A stretch of 64,000 bases of DNA from Puniceicoccaceae bacterium 5H (GCA_009772895.1 WOUP01000003.1:124001-188000), one strand, 5' to 3'; positions 1-9,355 are shown, numbered from the stretch's first letter. The notes: a model not told the origin generated them from the letters alone. Numbers and translations: made by a program.

Positions 1-1174
1 AGAGGATCACGGCCGAGCGTAGCAGCAGCCCCTTGGCGCTCTTGAGCTCGATGCGATCGTTCCAGCCGGGGCCCTCCTGCTTTTCGACGGCGGTGATGAT
101 GCGGTTGAGCGTGTCCACGCATTCGAGCGGGAACTTGCCCACGCTGGTCTCACCGCTGAGCATCACGCAGTCGGCCTGCTGGGTCACGGCGTGAGCCACG
201 TCGGTGATTTCCGCGCGGGTGGGCATCGGGTTCTGGATCATACTCTCGAGCATGTGCGTCGCCACGATCACACTCTTGCCCTGGCGCAGGCACTCCTTGA
301 TCGCGCGATCCTGGGCGATGGGCAGCGTCTCGTAGGGGATCTCGATGCCGAGGTCGCCGCGGGCCACCATCACGGCATCGGCTGCCTGGACGATCTCGGC
401 CAGGTTTTCGATCGCGCTCTGGTCTTCCAGCTTGGCGATGATGCGCACATCTTGTTGGCCCTGTTCGCGGCAATAGGAGCGCATGAGGTCCAGGTCGTCG
501 GCTTCACGTACAAAGGACAGCGCGTAGAGGTCCATGTCCAGTGAGATCCCCAGCTTGATGTCCTCGCGGTCCTTTTCCGTCAGGCAAGGCAGGCGCACCT
601 TCACCCCGGGCAGGTTCACGTGCCGGCGGCTGGTCAAGGGGCCGCCAACGGTGACCTTGGTGCGCACGCGGCAGGGCTGGATGTCCATCACCTCGAGGCG
701 CAGCAGGCCGCTGTCCACGAGCATGGTATCGCCCACCTTCACGTCTTCCCAGAAGTTCGGGTAATTGATGCTGACGCCACGCACACCCTCTTCCTGCAGC
801 TCGTCGATGCGGTCCAGGTCGCAGTAAAAGTCGAATTGCTCGCCTTCCTCCAGCTGCCATTCACCGTCAATCTTGCCGGTGCGGATTTCGGGCCCCTTGA
901 TGTCCATCATGAGGGCGATTTCCCGGTCGACCCGGGCGGCGACAGCACGCACGCGGCGGCAGATGTCGCGCGTCCACTGGTGGTCGGCGTGGGCCATGTT
1001 GATGCGGCAGATATCCACGCCCTGTCGGAACAGGCGTTCCAGCGTGTCTGAATCCTCCACTGCCGGGCCAATGGTAAAGACTACCTTGGTTTGGCGGTAA
1101 TGGGGTTGCTGCGTCGCAGCAACACGTCTCTGGTCCAATGGGATATCTTGCCTTAGTTGGTCCTGCCAGATCAT
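1..1174 (-). CDS. pyk: Pyruvate kinase, C-terminus cut by window edge
   Basis: Catalyses the last step of glycolysis, phosphoenolpyruvate plus ADP to pyruvate plus ATP, in the cytoplasm. Reading the reverse strand from the ATG at 1174 gives 391 codons without a stop. It carries the family's hallmarks in order: TKVVFTIGPA near residue 30, MDIKGPEIRTG around 95, IIAKLED, the active-site block VMVARGDLGIEIP, MLESM, PTRAEITDVAHAV and VMLSGETSVGKFPLE. The last is the K+/Mg2+ phosphate-binding region, with Thr-Ser in place of the more usual Thr-Ala. The C-terminal regulatory domain lies beyond base 1. About 170 bases separate it from the MBL-fold gene upstream. No clear Shine-Dalgarno precedes the ATG, so the exact start is not certain. 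Confidence 0.95.
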   Translation of the reverse strand, partial: MIWQDQLRQDIPLDQRRVAATQQPHYRQTKVVFTIGPAVEDSDTLERLFRQGVDICRINMAHADHQWTRDICRRVRAVAARVDREIALMMDIKGPEIRTGKIDGEWQLEEGEQFDFYCDLDRIDELQEEGVRGVSINYPNFWEDVKVGDTMLVDSGLLRLEVMDIQPCRVRTKVTVGGPLTSRRHVNLPGVKVRLPCLTEKDREDIKLGISLDMDLYALSFVREADDLDLMRSYCREQGQQDVRIIAKLEDQSAIENLAEIVQAADAVMVARGDLGIEIPYETLPIAQDRAIKECLRQGKSVIVATHMLESMIQNPMPTRAEITDVAHAVTQQADCVMLSGETSVGKFPLECVDTLNRIITAVEKQEGPGWNDRIELKSAKGLLLRSAVIL

Positions 1175-1344
1175 AGCAGTACCGTTTCTAATACCGTAAA
1201 CCTCGAAGGGAAGAAAATTGCAGTCGATTTTGGGAGAATCGTTTTTTGGCTTATACGGATAATCCCTGCCGATTTGTGTAAGGCGTTGGCGTGGAGCTAC
1301 CAATTAACATTTCTGCTGCTGTCCGTTGAACCCAAAAGATTGGC

Positions 1345-2148
1345 TTATAACGCCAAAAGGTCCAACGGCTCCTGGGCTGGGGCGGTCGGATCGACCACGG
1401 TATGGGCGCAACGGCAGCCAGCGCCTCGGATGCTGTGGTCGACGCGATCGGGCTCGTTGCAGTCCTTGCTGAGGTGGGCCAGGTAGAGGTGACGCCAGCG
1501 CGGGCGATGGAAGGATTGCAGGAAGCTGGCGGCGGCCTCGTTGCTCAAGTGGCCGTGCTGACCGCTGATGCGCGCCTTGACGGAGTAGGGGCGAAAGGGG
1601 TCGTTGGCCAGCAGGTCTGGATCGTGGTTGCTTTCGAGCACCAGCACATCGGCGTCTGCCGCCAGCTCGCGCACGTGGTCGGTCGTGTGCCCGAGGTCGG
1701 TGATCCAGGCCAGCTTGCGGTAGGGGTTGAAGAGGTCGTGCCCGCCGGTGGCAAAGGTGTAGGCCACCGGTTCGTAAGCGTCGTGGGGAATCAGGCAGCT
1801 CGTGATCTCGAGGTCGCGGAACTTGAACTGTTTGTGCGTCTCGAACAACACCCAGCGCACATCGCGTTTCAGGGGACGCTGCACCGCCTGAGCCGTGTCG
1901 TAGTTGGCGAAAAAGGGCAGGTCGGGGCGCTGCTGGGAGAGGCCCTTCACGCCGGTGGCGTGGTCGCCGTGTTCGTGGGTGATGAAGACGCCGTGCAGGT
2001 CGTCTACACTGCGCCCGGCGGCGCGCAGCAGGGTCTTGAGCTTGCGTCCGCTGAAGCCCGCATCGATCAGGATGCAGGTATCGTCGGTCTCGAGCAGGGC
2101 GCAATTGCCGGAGCTGCTACTGCCGAGGATCTGGAAACGCATGCCCAT
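1345..2148 (-). CDS. MBL-fold metallo-hydrolase (WalJ/YycJ-like)
   Basis: A 267-residue cytoplasmic metallo-beta-lactamase-fold protein. The N-terminus reads FQILGSSSSGNCALLE, the typical opening of the YycJ/WalJ branch, followed by the metal-binding THEHGDH at about residues 57-63, an Asp in WITDLGH near 149 and HLSNEAA near 200. YycJ relatives are thought to be nucleases or hydrolases acting in DNA repair or wall homeostasis; the substrate here cannot be read from sequence. An internal Met two codons in (MRFQILG) is an equally good start. The C-terminus of about 30 residues is low in recognisable motifs. It lies upstream of pyk in the same direction. Confidence 0.88.
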   Translation of the reverse strand: MGMRFQILGSSSSGNCALLETDDTCILIDAGFSGRKLKTLLRAAGRSVDDLHGVFITHEHGDHATGVKGLSQQRPDLPFFANYDTAQAVQRPLKRDVRWVLFETHKQFKFRDLEITSCLIPHDAYEPVAYTFATGGHDLFNPYRKLAWITDLGHTTDHVRELAADADVLVLESNHDPDLLANDPFRPYSVKARISGQHGHLSNEAAASFLQSFHRPRWRHLYLAHLSKDCNEPDRVDHSIRGAGCRCAHTVVDPTAPAQEPLDLLAL

Positions 2149-2431
2149 CCCCTAGGTTGTCACGATTGTTGAAGTCCTGTCACGGCAGAAGTTCAGGCGT
2201 GGGCTTAAGGTGCTGATCTTGCCCGTGATGGGGCGTGCGGCGGCGGCGGCCCGTAGCGCCAGGGCGGCTACGGATTCAGGTGCAGTTTGTCTTTCTATCA
2301 AGACAAATGAGCGAGCGGGGTTGCCATTCTGTCAGTGGGCTGCAGATTGGGTGCAAATACTCCGGGCTTGCCCTGTGCCTACCGAGGCGGGTAAGCCTTT
2401 TGGTTTTGATCGTCCGATTCCCAGGCACAAG

Positions 2432-3328
2432 GTGAGACCACAAGCTGAGCAAAAGCCGCTGCCCGATACGCAGAACTACGGCACCGAGCGCATCATTGGC
2501 GCCAACGTTCCCATCCAGCAGGTAGGGATTTCCAACTTCCGCCTGCCGTTGCAATACCGCACGGCCGCAGGTGAGTTGCGCACGCTGGAGACCTCCGTCA
2601 CGGGCACCGTGGCGCTCGAGCCGGGGCACAAGGGCATCAACATGAGCCGCATCATGCGGACCTTCTACGAGTTTGAGCAGGAGGTTTTTACGCCCGGCAG
2701 CCTGGAAGGGATCCTGAAGGCCTATTGCGCGCGCATCGACAGCCCCAGCGCGCGGCTGAAGCTGCGGTTTTCCTACCCCATGCGCAAGGACAGCCTGCGC
2801 AGTGACGGCAGCGGTTGGCAGTTTTACCAGAGCGCCTTCGAGGGCAAGCTGGACGCGCAAGGCGGCTTTCGTGCGTTTATCCACTTCGACTTTGTCTACA
2901 GCAGCGCCTGCCCGGCCTCCCACGAGCTGTCGCTGCACGCGCTGGAGGAACGCGGGGTCATGGCGATCCCGCACAGCCAGCGCAGCAACGCCCGCATCAG
3001 CGTGGAAGTCGATCCGCGCGAAGACCTGACGCTCGAGGATCTGCAGCAGCTGGCCGAGCGTGCGCTTGTGACCGAGACGCAGGTGATGGTGCGTCGGGCC
3101 GACGAGCAGGCATTTGCGGAACTCAACGGCGAGCAGACCAAGTTTGTCGAAGACGCTGCGCGCCTGCTCTTTGCGCAACTGGACGGCGAGCCGCGGATCA
3201 AGGACTTCCAGGTCGCCATCGCGCACCTCGAGTCGCTGCACAGCCACGATGCCGTTGCCGCCATCTGCAAGGGCGTGCCCGGCGGTTTCACCGGCGAATG
3301 CGACGACTTCCGTCAGCTCATCGTATAA
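2432..3328 (+). CDS. folE2: GTP cyclohydrolase FolE2 (type IB)
   Basis: Converts GTP to 7,8-dihydroneopterin triphosphate, the entry step to folate and, through the same intermediate, to queuosine; queA for the end of the queuosine pathway lies at 49.3 kb. Family marks are the metal-ligand region [12 protein letters not shown], the stretch [16 protein letters not shown] and the ligand motif [11 protein letters not shown] near the C-terminus (Glu-x-x-His). The frame is open back to an ATG at 2210, but those 74 codons do not resemble the family. The GTG at 2432 gives 298 residues, close to the usual length, so I chose it; the precise start is uncertain. Type IB enzymes can use metals other than zinc, and the gene is often zinc-regulated, but I see no clear Zur site. 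Confidence 0.9.
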   Translation: MRPQAEQKPLPDTQNYGTERIIGANVPIQQVGISNFRLPLQYRTAAGELRTLETSVTGTVALEPGHKGINMSRIMRTFYEFEQEVFTPGSLEGILKAYCARIDSPSARLKLRFSYPMRKDSLRSDGSGWQFYQSAFEGKLDAQGGFRAFIHFDFVYSSACPASHELSLHALEERGVMAIPHSQRSNARISVEVDPREDLTLEDLQQLAERALVTETQVMVRRADEQAFAELNGEQTKFVEDAARLLFAQLDGEPRIKDFQVAIAHLESLHSHDAVAAICKGVPGGFTGECDDFRQLIV

Positions 3329-3387
3329 AACGACACGGGCTGAACCGGAGCCAAGGGAGTCAAAACGCGCTTCTTGCCGCAGGTCAC

Positions 3388-3417
3388 AACGGCCACGACG
3401 TTTCGCGTGAGGCCGTT
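3388..3417. terminator. Hairpin between convergent folE2 and aroQ
   Basis: AACGGCC at 3388-3394 pairs with GGCCGTT at 3411-3417, and an inner CACG/CGTG extends the stem. No U-run follows on either strand, so this is at best an atypical terminator serving the two convergent genes. Confidence 0.35.
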
Positions 3418-3465
3418 GGAGCCATGCTCAATCTTCCTGCGCTTGGCGTTCTTCCGTCAAAAGGG

Positions 3466-3897
3466 CTATTGCCCAGCCAGCGCGTGTAGCGCGAGCGAGT
3501 AGCCCTTGAGGCCGAGGCCGCAGATGACGCCGGCAGCGACGGGGCTGATGTAGGAGTGGTGGCGGAAGGCTTCGCGGGTGTGCACGTTGGAGATGTGCAC
3601 CTCGATGACCTTCAGGCCGGCGCCCTTGATCGCGTCGCGCAGGGCTACGCTGGTGTGCGTGTAGGCGGCGGGATTGAAGATTACGCCGGTTACGCCCGCG
3701 TCCGCGAGCTCCCACAAGTGCTCGACCAAGGCTCCCTCGTGGTTGCTCTGGAAGAAGCGCAACGCCACGCCCAGCTGCTCGGCCTCGGCCTGCAGCGTGG
3801 CTTCGAGGTCGGCCAGACTGCCGTCCCCATACACGCCCGGTTCACGTTGGCCCAGGCGGTGCAGGTTGGGTCCGTTGACAATGGCGATGGTCTTCAT
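3466..3897 (-). CDS. aroQ: 3-dehydroquinate dehydratase, type II
   Basis: Dehydrates 3-dehydroquinate to 3-dehydroshikimate in the shikimate pathway as a dodecameric cytoplasmic enzyme. The start MKTIAIVNGPN gives 143 residues, normal for the type II family; the open frame extends 12 codons upstream with an Arg/Pro-rich sequence that does not belong. Catalytic features are present: the Tyr in PGVYGDG, FNPAAYTHTSVALRDAI with its Asn and His, EVHISNVH and the Arg/His segment REAFRHHSYIS. The N-terminal loop reads NGPNLHRLGQREP where many homologues have NLNLLGTREP. It is convergent with folE2. Confidence 0.95.
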   Translation of the reverse strand: MKTIAIVNGPNLHRLGQREPGVYGDGSLADLEATLQAEAEQLGVALRFFQSNHEGALVEHLWELADAGVTGVIFNPAAYTHTSVALRDAIKGAGLKVIEVHISNVHTREAFRHHSYISPVAAGVICGLGLKGYSLALHALAGQ

Positions 3898-3968
3898 GCC
3901 ACGTCTTTTAGGGGGTCGGGCGGCGCGGCGCAAACCCTATTGATAGAAGGTCGGCGGCACCGGAGCCC

Positions 3969-4724
3969 CTACAACGGGCACTCGGTCTCGATGAAGACCC
4001 ATTCGAGGCCGAACTGCTCGGCGGCCTCGGCGGCGAGCGCGCACACCCCGTAGGTCTCGGTGTGGTAGTGGCCGCAGACGAAGAGGTTGAAGCCCTCCTC
4101 CTGCGCGAAGTTGAAGTGCTCCTGCCGCAGCTCGCCGGTGATGAGCGTATCGACGCCGTGCTCCTTGAGGTGAGAGAGCGCACTGCGTCCGCTGCCGGTC
4201 AGGACGGCGACACGCTCGGGATTTTCGCTGCCGTAGAGGATCTGCTTGAACGGCCCGGGGAAGCGCTCCTGGAGGCGGCGGGCCAGCTCGTGCCGGTCGA
4301 AGGGGCAGCGTGCCAGCAGGCCGATCGGCTCGCCCTCGTGGGGCAGGAAACGCTCGTCTGCCGGCAGGCCGATGTCCTGGGCCAGCAGCGCGTTGTTGCC
4401 GATCTCGGGATGCGCGTCGAGCGGCAGGTGGCAGCCATAGAGCGCGAGGTTGGCGTCGAAGGCCGTCTTGATCTTGCGGCGGTGCTTCCCGGAGATGCTC
4501 TTGATGCCGCCCCAGAACATACCGTGGTGCACGATCAGGAAATCGACCCCTTGTTGGGCGGCCTTCTGCATCGGGATGAGCCCGCCATCGACCGCGGCCC
4601 CGATCTTGGTCACCGTGCCGTTGTTCTCGATCTGCAGCCCGTTTTCTGCGCCGGGGAAATCCTGGATCTCCGGGCGGCGGGTGCGTTGATCACAAAAGGC
4701 GAGGACGTCGCTGAGCTTTGCCAT
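3969..4724 (-). CDS. Nif3-like dinuclear metal centre protein
   Basis: A 251-residue member of the Nif3/YbgI (DUF34) family of hexameric, dimetal-binding proteins. Ligand motifs are visible: FLIVHHGMFWGG near residue 65, LPLDAHPEIGNN near 100, and the C-terminal GHYHTETYG, which supplies the His and Glu of the paired metal site. Members have been linked to GTP cyclohydrolase-like activity and metal handling, but the physiological substrate is not settled. It stands 71 bases upstream of aroQ on the same strand, so the two may be cotranscribed, and is divergent from the peptidase gene at 4855. Confidence 0.9.
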   Translation of the reverse strand: MAKLSDVLAFCDQRTRRPEIQDFPGAENGLQIENNGTVTKIGAAVDGGLIPMQKAAQQGVDFLIVHHGMFWGGIKSISGKHRRKIKTAFDANLALYGCHLPLDAHPEIGNNALLAQDIGLPADERFLPHEGEPIGLLARCPFDRHELARRLQERFPGPFKQILYGSENPERVAVLTGSGRSALSHLKEHGVDTLITGELRQEHFNFAQEEGFNLFVCGHYHTETYGVCALAAEAAEQFGLEWVFIETECPL

Positions 4725-4854
4725 GCCCCCAACTTTGCCACGCTGCCGCTGAATGCAACGGCAATCCCGTATCTGTTCTCCGTGTGAGGTGAAAAATCCA
4801 GCGCACGCAGGAAAAGGTGTTGCGTAAAAGCGTTACCTGACCGATATCCCTTGC

Positions 4855-5652
4855 ATGCGTCGGTGGGCTTTGCTGCTTGGGCTGGTCTCGCTCGCGTCCG
4901 CACTGCGGGCGGAGGACTTTCCGCGCGGGCTGCCCCAAGAGGTCGACTACCGGGCCGAATACGCCGAGCTGGTCTACGGCCTCGAAAGCCAGGGCAACCG
5001 GCCTTCGTGCCTGATCTTCGCCATCGTCACTGGGCTGGAGTTCGAGCATTACCATCGCACGGGCAAGGCGCTGCAGCTCTCCGAGGATTACGTGCTCTAC
5101 AACGCCTACATCGACCGCGACGAAGACCCGTTTCGCGCGGTGCAGGAGCTGAACGGCCAGGACGCCGGCTTCACGTTCAGTGAGATCTACGGCACCATCC
5201 GCCAGCACGGCATTTGCACCTACGCGCTGATGCCGACCACGGTAGGGGCGAGTTCCGCCGATCTCGCGACGCCTTCCTCCGCCGCCGAAGAGAATGCCCG
5301 CCAGCGCCAGAAGCTGCATTTCGCGCGGCTGGGCGGCAGCGGGGACCCCCACGCGGCGATGCTGGCCGCGATGAATGCCTTGAGCGAGGGCCAGCCAGTG
5401 GTGCTCTCGGCCAAATGGCCTGCGGCCGCGGGGTTGCGCACCGCCACGCTGATCGACACCCAACCGCCGGGCGCGGGCTATCACGCGGTGGCACTCGTCG
5501 GTTACGTCAACGAGACGGGCAAGCTCGAGGACACGCAGTTCGTCTTCCGCAACAGTTGGGGGCGGCACTGGGGCGTGAACGGCTTTGGCTATATCTCGTG
5601 GAACTACCTGAGTGCCAACCTCGATACCTGCATTGCTATCTCGGCTCCCTGA
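4855..5652 (+). CDS. Exported papain-like (C1 family) cysteine peptidase
   Basis: A 265-residue protein beginning with a signal peptide (MRRWALLLGLVSLASALRAE, cleavage likely after Ala). The papain triad is recognisable: QGNRPSCLIFA with the nucleophile Cys near 53 and the oxyanion Gln just before it, GYHAVALVGY with the catalytic His near 212, and FRNSWGRHWGVNGFGY with Asn near 236. The usual CGSCWAF box is relaxed to PSCLIFA, so the first disulfide Cys of classical papain is absent. It is short for a prepro-peptidase and has no obvious inhibitory propeptide. Presumably periplasmic or secreted; substrate unknown. The HAD gene follows 56 bases downstream. Confidence 0.82.
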   Translation: MRRWALLLGLVSLASALRAEDFPRGLPQEVDYRAEYAELVYGLESQGNRPSCLIFAIVTGLEFEHYHRTGKALQLSEDYVLYNAYIDRDEDPFRAVQELNGQDAGFTFSEIYGTIRQHGICTYALMPTTVGASSADLATPSSAAEENARQRQKLHFARLGGSGDPHAAMLAAMNALSEGQPVVLSAKWPAAAGLRTATLIDTQPPGAGYHAVALVGYVNETGKLEDTQFVFRNSWGRHWGVNGFGYISWNYLSANLDTCIAISAP

Positions 5653-5708
5653 GAGAATCCACTGAATTATCTAGCACTGAGCACCGATCGCTGCATGTTG
5701 ATAGGCCG

Positions 5709-6404
5709 ATGAAGCCGCAAGCGATCGTCTTTGACCTCGACGGAACCCTGGTCGACACCGAACCGGTCGGCTATCGCAGCTGGCAACTGGCCGCCCGCGA
5801 GTTGAATTACCCGCTGCCCGAAGGCTTCGTCGACAGCATCATCGGCCAAAACGCCAAGCTGATCCGCCAACGCCTGCACGAAGTCTCGCCCGAGGGCATG
5901 GACCCCGAGGCCTATTTCGACAAGGCGCGCGAGACCTACCACCGCTTGCTGCATACCGAGCCCGTGCCCCTGAAGCCAGGCGCCGAGGGCATCTTGCGCT
6001 GGCTGGCCGGTCTCGGCATCCCGCTCGCCGTCTGCACCTCCACCAACCGCTATGAGGCAGAGCACAAGCTGGGCTCCAACGGCTTGCTGGACTACTTCGA
6101 GGGCCTCGTCTGCGGGGATGAAGTCGAGCACGGCAAGCCGCACCCCGAGCCGTTTCTGAAAGCGGCCGAGCTGCTGGGCATGCCGCCGGAGGGCTGTATC
6201 GCGATCGAAGACAGCCCCAACGGCCTGCGCGCCGCCCATGCTGCCGGGATGCGCGTGATCCTGATCCCCGACCTGGCGCACATCGTCGAGGAGGTGGAGG
6301 CCCTCTGCTGGCAGCGCGTCGACCACCTCGATGCGGCGCGCGCGTGCTTGTGGCGCGAGCTCGAACAATGGCAGGACGCCGACGAAGCGTCATCCGCCCG
6401 CTAG
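5709..6404 (+). CDS. HAD phosphatase, beta-phosphoglucomutase-like
   Basis: A 231-residue haloacid-dehalogenase protein. Motif I is FDLDGTLVDTEP with the nucleophile Asp and acid Asp, motif II is CTSTNR, the motif III Lys is in HGKPHPEPF and motif IV is IAIEDSPNGLRAA. The helical cap between motifs I and II (IIGQNAKLIRQRLHEV) is type C1 as in beta-phosphoglucomutase and sugar phosphatases. The substrate cannot be assigned. The start at 5709 fits the family; the frame runs open well upstream inside the peptidase gene as a shadow. The glycosyltransferase ATG follows the stop by one base, so the two are almost certainly cotranscribed and presumably translationally coupled. Confidence 0.9.
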   Translation: MKPQAIVFDLDGTLVDTEPVGYRSWQLAARELNYPLPEGFVDSIIGQNAKLIRQRLHEVSPEGMDPEAYFDKARETYHRLLHTEPVPLKPGAEGILRWLAGLGIPLAVCTSTNRYEAEHKLGSNGLLDYFEGLVCGDEVEHGKPHPEPFLKAAELLGMPPEGCIAIEDSPNGLRAAHAAGMRVILIPDLAHIVEEVEALCWQRVDHLDAARACLWRELEQWQDADEASSAR

Positions 6405-6405
6405 T

Positions 6406-7506
6406 ATGAAGATTCTCCAAATCGTAAAATCCCGTAACCTCGCCGGCTCCGAGCAATACATGCTCACGCTCTGCCGGCTGCTGCAACGCCGGGGCCACAC
6501 CTGCTATGTGGCCATCAAGCGCGGAGGCCGTCTGGAAGAAGCCTGCCGCGAGCAGGGCCTGACGGTTGCCCCCTTGTCGCTCGACAAGCCCTTTGCCGCC
6601 TTCCGCCTGCGCAAGTGGGCCCAGCAGCAAGGCGTCGAGATCGTGCACTGCCACCTCACCGGGGCCGCCCGCATCGGCATGAAGGTGGCCTTCCCGCTGG
6701 AAATCCCCTGCGTCTCGCATCTGCATATTTACCGCGACGATGTGGCCTACAAGCGCGTGGCCTACTACCGCAAGGGCCTGCTGATCGCAGTCGCCAACCA
6801 CATTGGGCGCTACTACGAGGAGAAATTTACCCTGCAGCGCGGCCGCGTGCCCACGGTGCTCAACGCCACGGTTGCCCACGAGCAGCCCGACGCCCAGCGC
6901 TCGCGCGAGGAGCTGCGTGCGGAAATGCTCCAGGAGCTGTCCTTGCCCGAAGACAGCCGTTTGCTGCTGCTGGTGGGCCGGCTTTCGTCGGGCAAGGCGC
7001 AGGACATCCTGATCCAGGCGCTACCGCCCATTCTGGCGCGTCACCCCAACACGCACGTGTTGCTGGCGGGCGTGGCCAAGGCCGGGACCAACGTCGAGCA
7101 GGAACTGCGCACGCTGGTGGGGCAGCTCGACGTAAAGGACCACGTGCACTTCCTCGGCTTCCGCAAGGACCTCGCGCGGCTGACCCGCGCGGCCGATCTG
7201 CATCTGGTGCCCTCGCGCTTCGACGTGCTGCCGCTGGTGGTGGTCGAGGGCATGATGCTGGGTGCGGGCGTGTTGGCCAGCAGCGTCGGCGGCATCCCCG
7301 AGATCATCGAAGACGGCAAGACGGGCTTTCTTGTGCCCCCGGAGGACGTCGGCGCCCTCGCGGCCAGGATCAATGCGCTATTGGACGAGCCGGAGCGCGT
7401 GCGCCAGGTGGGCGAGCAGGCCCAGGCCTACGCCCAATCCGAGTTGAGCCCCGACGCCATGGCCGCCAAAGTCGAAAAATACTACGAGTGCCTGCAGCGG
7501 GCCTAA
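6406..7506 (+). CDS. Glycosyltransferase family 4 (GT-B fold)
   Basis: A 366-residue retaining GT-B glycosyltransferase. The N-terminal acceptor half opens with MKILQIVKSRNLAGSEQY and the C-terminal donor half has LLLVGRLSSGKAQD, HFLGFRKDLARL, and the E-x7-E donor-binding region (VVVEGMMLGAGVLAS, GGIPEIIEDGKTGFLVPP). Donor and acceptor are unknown, although the setting among other transferases, a DUF4254 protein and an acyltransferase suggests lipopolysaccharide or another envelope glycan. The start lies one base after the HAD stop. The stop overlaps by three bases with that of the convergent gene at 7503. Confidence 0.92.
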   Translation: MKILQIVKSRNLAGSEQYMLTLCRLLQRRGHTCYVAIKRGGRLEEACREQGLTVAPLSLDKPFAAFRLRKWAQQQGVEIVHCHLTGAARIGMKVAFPLEIPCVSHLHIYRDDVAYKRVAYYRKGLLIAVANHIGRYYEEKFTLQRGRVPTVLNATVAHEQPDAQRSREELRAEMLQELSLPEDSRLLLLVGRLSSGKAQDILIQALPPILARHPNTHVLLAGVAKAGTNVEQELRTLVGQLDVKDHVHFLGFRKDLARLTRAADLHLVPSRFDVLPLVVVEGMMLGAGVLASSVGGIPEIIEDGKTGFLVPPEDVGALAARINALLDEPERVRQVGEQAQAYAQSELSPDAMAAKVEKYYECLQRA

Positions 7507-8651
7507 TCCAGCCGTTCGCGTAGCGCTTCCAGCGTCTGCACGGTGGGGATGCCGAGTTGGGCGAAGAAGTCGTAAAACGGCTGGAGCTTCTCGCTGTTCA
7601 CGAGGTCGAGGCAGATGGCCTTGGCTTGCGGGCGCAGGAAGCGGGTGGTGGCCAGCACGCTGCACGCCGTGGTGGTGATCGCAATGGAGTGGTCGTTGGG
7701 CAGTAGGCTCAGGATGATTTCAAAGGGCGCGGCCGCCGGCACTTGCGCGGTGTTGCGGCGCTCGGAGAGTTGTAGAAAGTCCTCGACTTCGCGCGGGTGG
7801 TACTTCAGCGCCACGCGGTAGTCGTTGCGCTCGCATTCGGTCAGAAAGTGCTGCAGGCCTTCGAGATAGCCCGGGATGCGGTGCACCGTCTTGGAGTGGG
7901 GCAGCAGGATGAACAGACGGCAGTCTTCGAACTGGTCGGCCTCGATCTCGAAGTGGCGGCAGAGGGCGCGGGGCAGGGCGCAATAGCCCGGGTTGAGGAA
8001 CATCGCGGGGTCCAGCGGGCGCAGGTCTTCGGGGGCAAAGCGGTCGCGGGCGAGGTAGTGCTCCGGCCAGGCCACCCGGGCTTCATCCGTCCATTTGGTC
8101 CCGCCCATCCGTCGATCGTAGTGATACCAGCGTCCGTAGATGAAGCGTCGCCGCCAGGTGTCGATCCAGTCCGAGACGGGACGCTTGCCCTTGAGGCCCT
8201 CGACGTAGCTCCCGATGCCGTCGTCAAAATAGACGATGCGCAGCTGGGGGGCCTGTTTGCGGGCACGCTGAAACGCATATTGGGTGCTGACGGATCGGTC
8301 GTTGTTCGTCAGGATACGGCGGGGCTGGTAGCGGGAGAAAACGTCGTCGATCAGCCGGAGGTTTTGCGCGTGAAAGTGATGGCGCACCTGCGAGTTTTTC
8401 ACGCCGGGCCCGCGCGCCGCCACGCCCTCCTCATTCTTCGAATACTCGCCCTTCAGCACGATCACCTCGGCAAAGGGAGATTCCGGCCAGTCCTGTACTG
8501 CGCGGCGATAGGTCTCCACCTCCGCGAACGCTTCGTAGATGAAGAGCACGGCGGTGGCCTCCGCCTCACGGGGCTGGTGGGCCAGGGCGCACGCGATCAA
8601 AGTCGTCAGGGGAGTGTTGCTGAAGTAAATGTCGGGGGCACCAAAAGCCAT
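7503..8651 (-). CDS. Putative polysialyltransferase/GT52-like glycosyltransferase
   Basis: A roughly 382-residue soluble protein with features recalled from bacterial sialyl- and polysialyltransferases of GT52/GT38 type: an N-terminal strand MAFGAPDIYFSNTPLTTLIAC, the mid-protein YFDDGIGSYVEG, and the C-terminal KYHPRE followed about 50 residues later by a Thr-rich SIAITTTACSVLA that may replace the usual Ser-rich nucleotide-binding loop. Donor and acceptor are unknown; a surface glycan role is inferred from the flanking transferase genes. I placed the start at 8651; the frame also offers ATGs at 8711 and 8756, the last overlapping the divergent DUF4254 start. No strong ribosome site decides between them. 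Confidence 0.6.
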   Translation of the reverse strand: MAFGAPDIYFSNTPLTTLIACALAHQPREAEATAVLFIYEAFAEVETYRRAVQDWPESPFAEVIVLKGEYSKNEEGVAARGPGVKNSQVRHHFHAQNLRLIDDVFSRYQPRRILTNNDRSVSTQYAFQRARKQAPQLRIVYFDDGIGSYVEGLKGKRPVSDWIDTWRRRFIYGRWYHYDRRMGGTKWTDEARVAWPEHYLARDRFAPEDLRPLDPAMFLNPGYCALPRALCRHFEIEADQFEDCRLFILLPHSKTVHRIPGYLEGLQHFLTECERNDYRVALKYHPREVEDFLQLSERRNTAQVPAAAPFEIILSLLPNDHSIAITTTACSVLATTRFLRPQAKAICLDLVNSEKLQPFYDFFAQLGIPTVQTLEALRERLD

Positions 8652-8745
8652 GGGGTGTTTGTGCTGAGGGTGGGATGGTGAGTAAAGGGCAAACACGTTG
8701 CCGCCCGTCATTTTAGACTGGTGTTTACGGCCAAAGCGGTTTCGC

Positions 8746-9351
8746 ATGAGCGCCATGCAAGCGAAAGTCGTGGATGCGTTGGTCGAACTCCAGAGAGAGC
8801 GGACGGCGCGCTGGCACCAGGAAGAACCGCAGGCCAGCGTTCAGGAAGGTCTGCTGTCGTTGATCGAGGAAAATCACCTGCGCAACTACCTGCTCTGGCA
8901 CGAGGAAGACGTGGCCCGGCGGGACGATCTGGGCGCGGAGGCGGTGCATCAGGCCAAGCGCGCGATCGACCGCTACAACCAGCAGCGTAACGACTTCATG
9001 GAAAAGATTGATCAGCATTTCGTGAATGTCCTGCAGCCGCTGCAAAAAGGCGTGCCGTTCAACTCGGAGACTCCGGGCATGATGTGCGATCGGCTTTCCA
9101 TCCTGGCGCTCAAGGAATTCCACATGGATGAGCAGGTTCAACGCCAGGATGCCCCTGAGGAGCATCGCCGCAAATGCGCCCAGAAACTGGAGGTCATCCG
9201 CCGCCAGCAGACGGATCTGGCCGAGGCGCTCCGGGAATTAATTCGCAGCGTCCGGGAAAAAACGCGCAGCTTCCGCGTCTATTATCAGTTCAAGATGTAC
9301 AACGACCCTTCCCTGAACCCGGAACTCTACCGGAAGTCACCCCAGTCGTAA
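8746..9351 (+). CDS. DUF4254 domain protein
   Basis: A 201-residue, mostly helical protein matching the DUF4254 family as I recall it: EENHLRNYLLWHEEDVARRDD near residues 40-60, AIDRYNQQRNDFMEKID near 75-90, and PFNSETPGMMCDRLSILALKE near 105-125. Members generally lie in lipopolysaccharide or capsule loci beside glycosyltransferases, as here. The biochemical role is unknown; no catalytic motif, signal peptide or membrane segment is visible. I chose ATG 8746 (MSAMQAKVVDAL); the frame is open 16 codons upstream. The acyltransferase gene begins 4 bases after the stop, so it probably starts an operon with the acyltransferase and OleC. Confidence 0.85.
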   Translation: MSAMQAKVVDALVELQRERTARWHQEEPQASVQEGLLSLIEENHLRNYLLWHEEDVARRDDLGAEAVHQAKRAIDRYNQQRNDFMEKIDQHFVNVLQPLQKGVPFNSETPGMMCDRLSILALKEFHMDEQVQRQDAPEEHRRKCAQKLEVIRRQQTDLAEALRELIRSVREKTRSFRVYYQFKMYNDPSLNPELYRKSPQS

Positions 9352-9355
9352 GCGC

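Noticed and set aside
2210-2431. N-terminal extension of folE2
   Set aside because: The frame is open but its codons give a Cys- and Arg-rich sequence unlike FolE2; a shorter start matches the family length.
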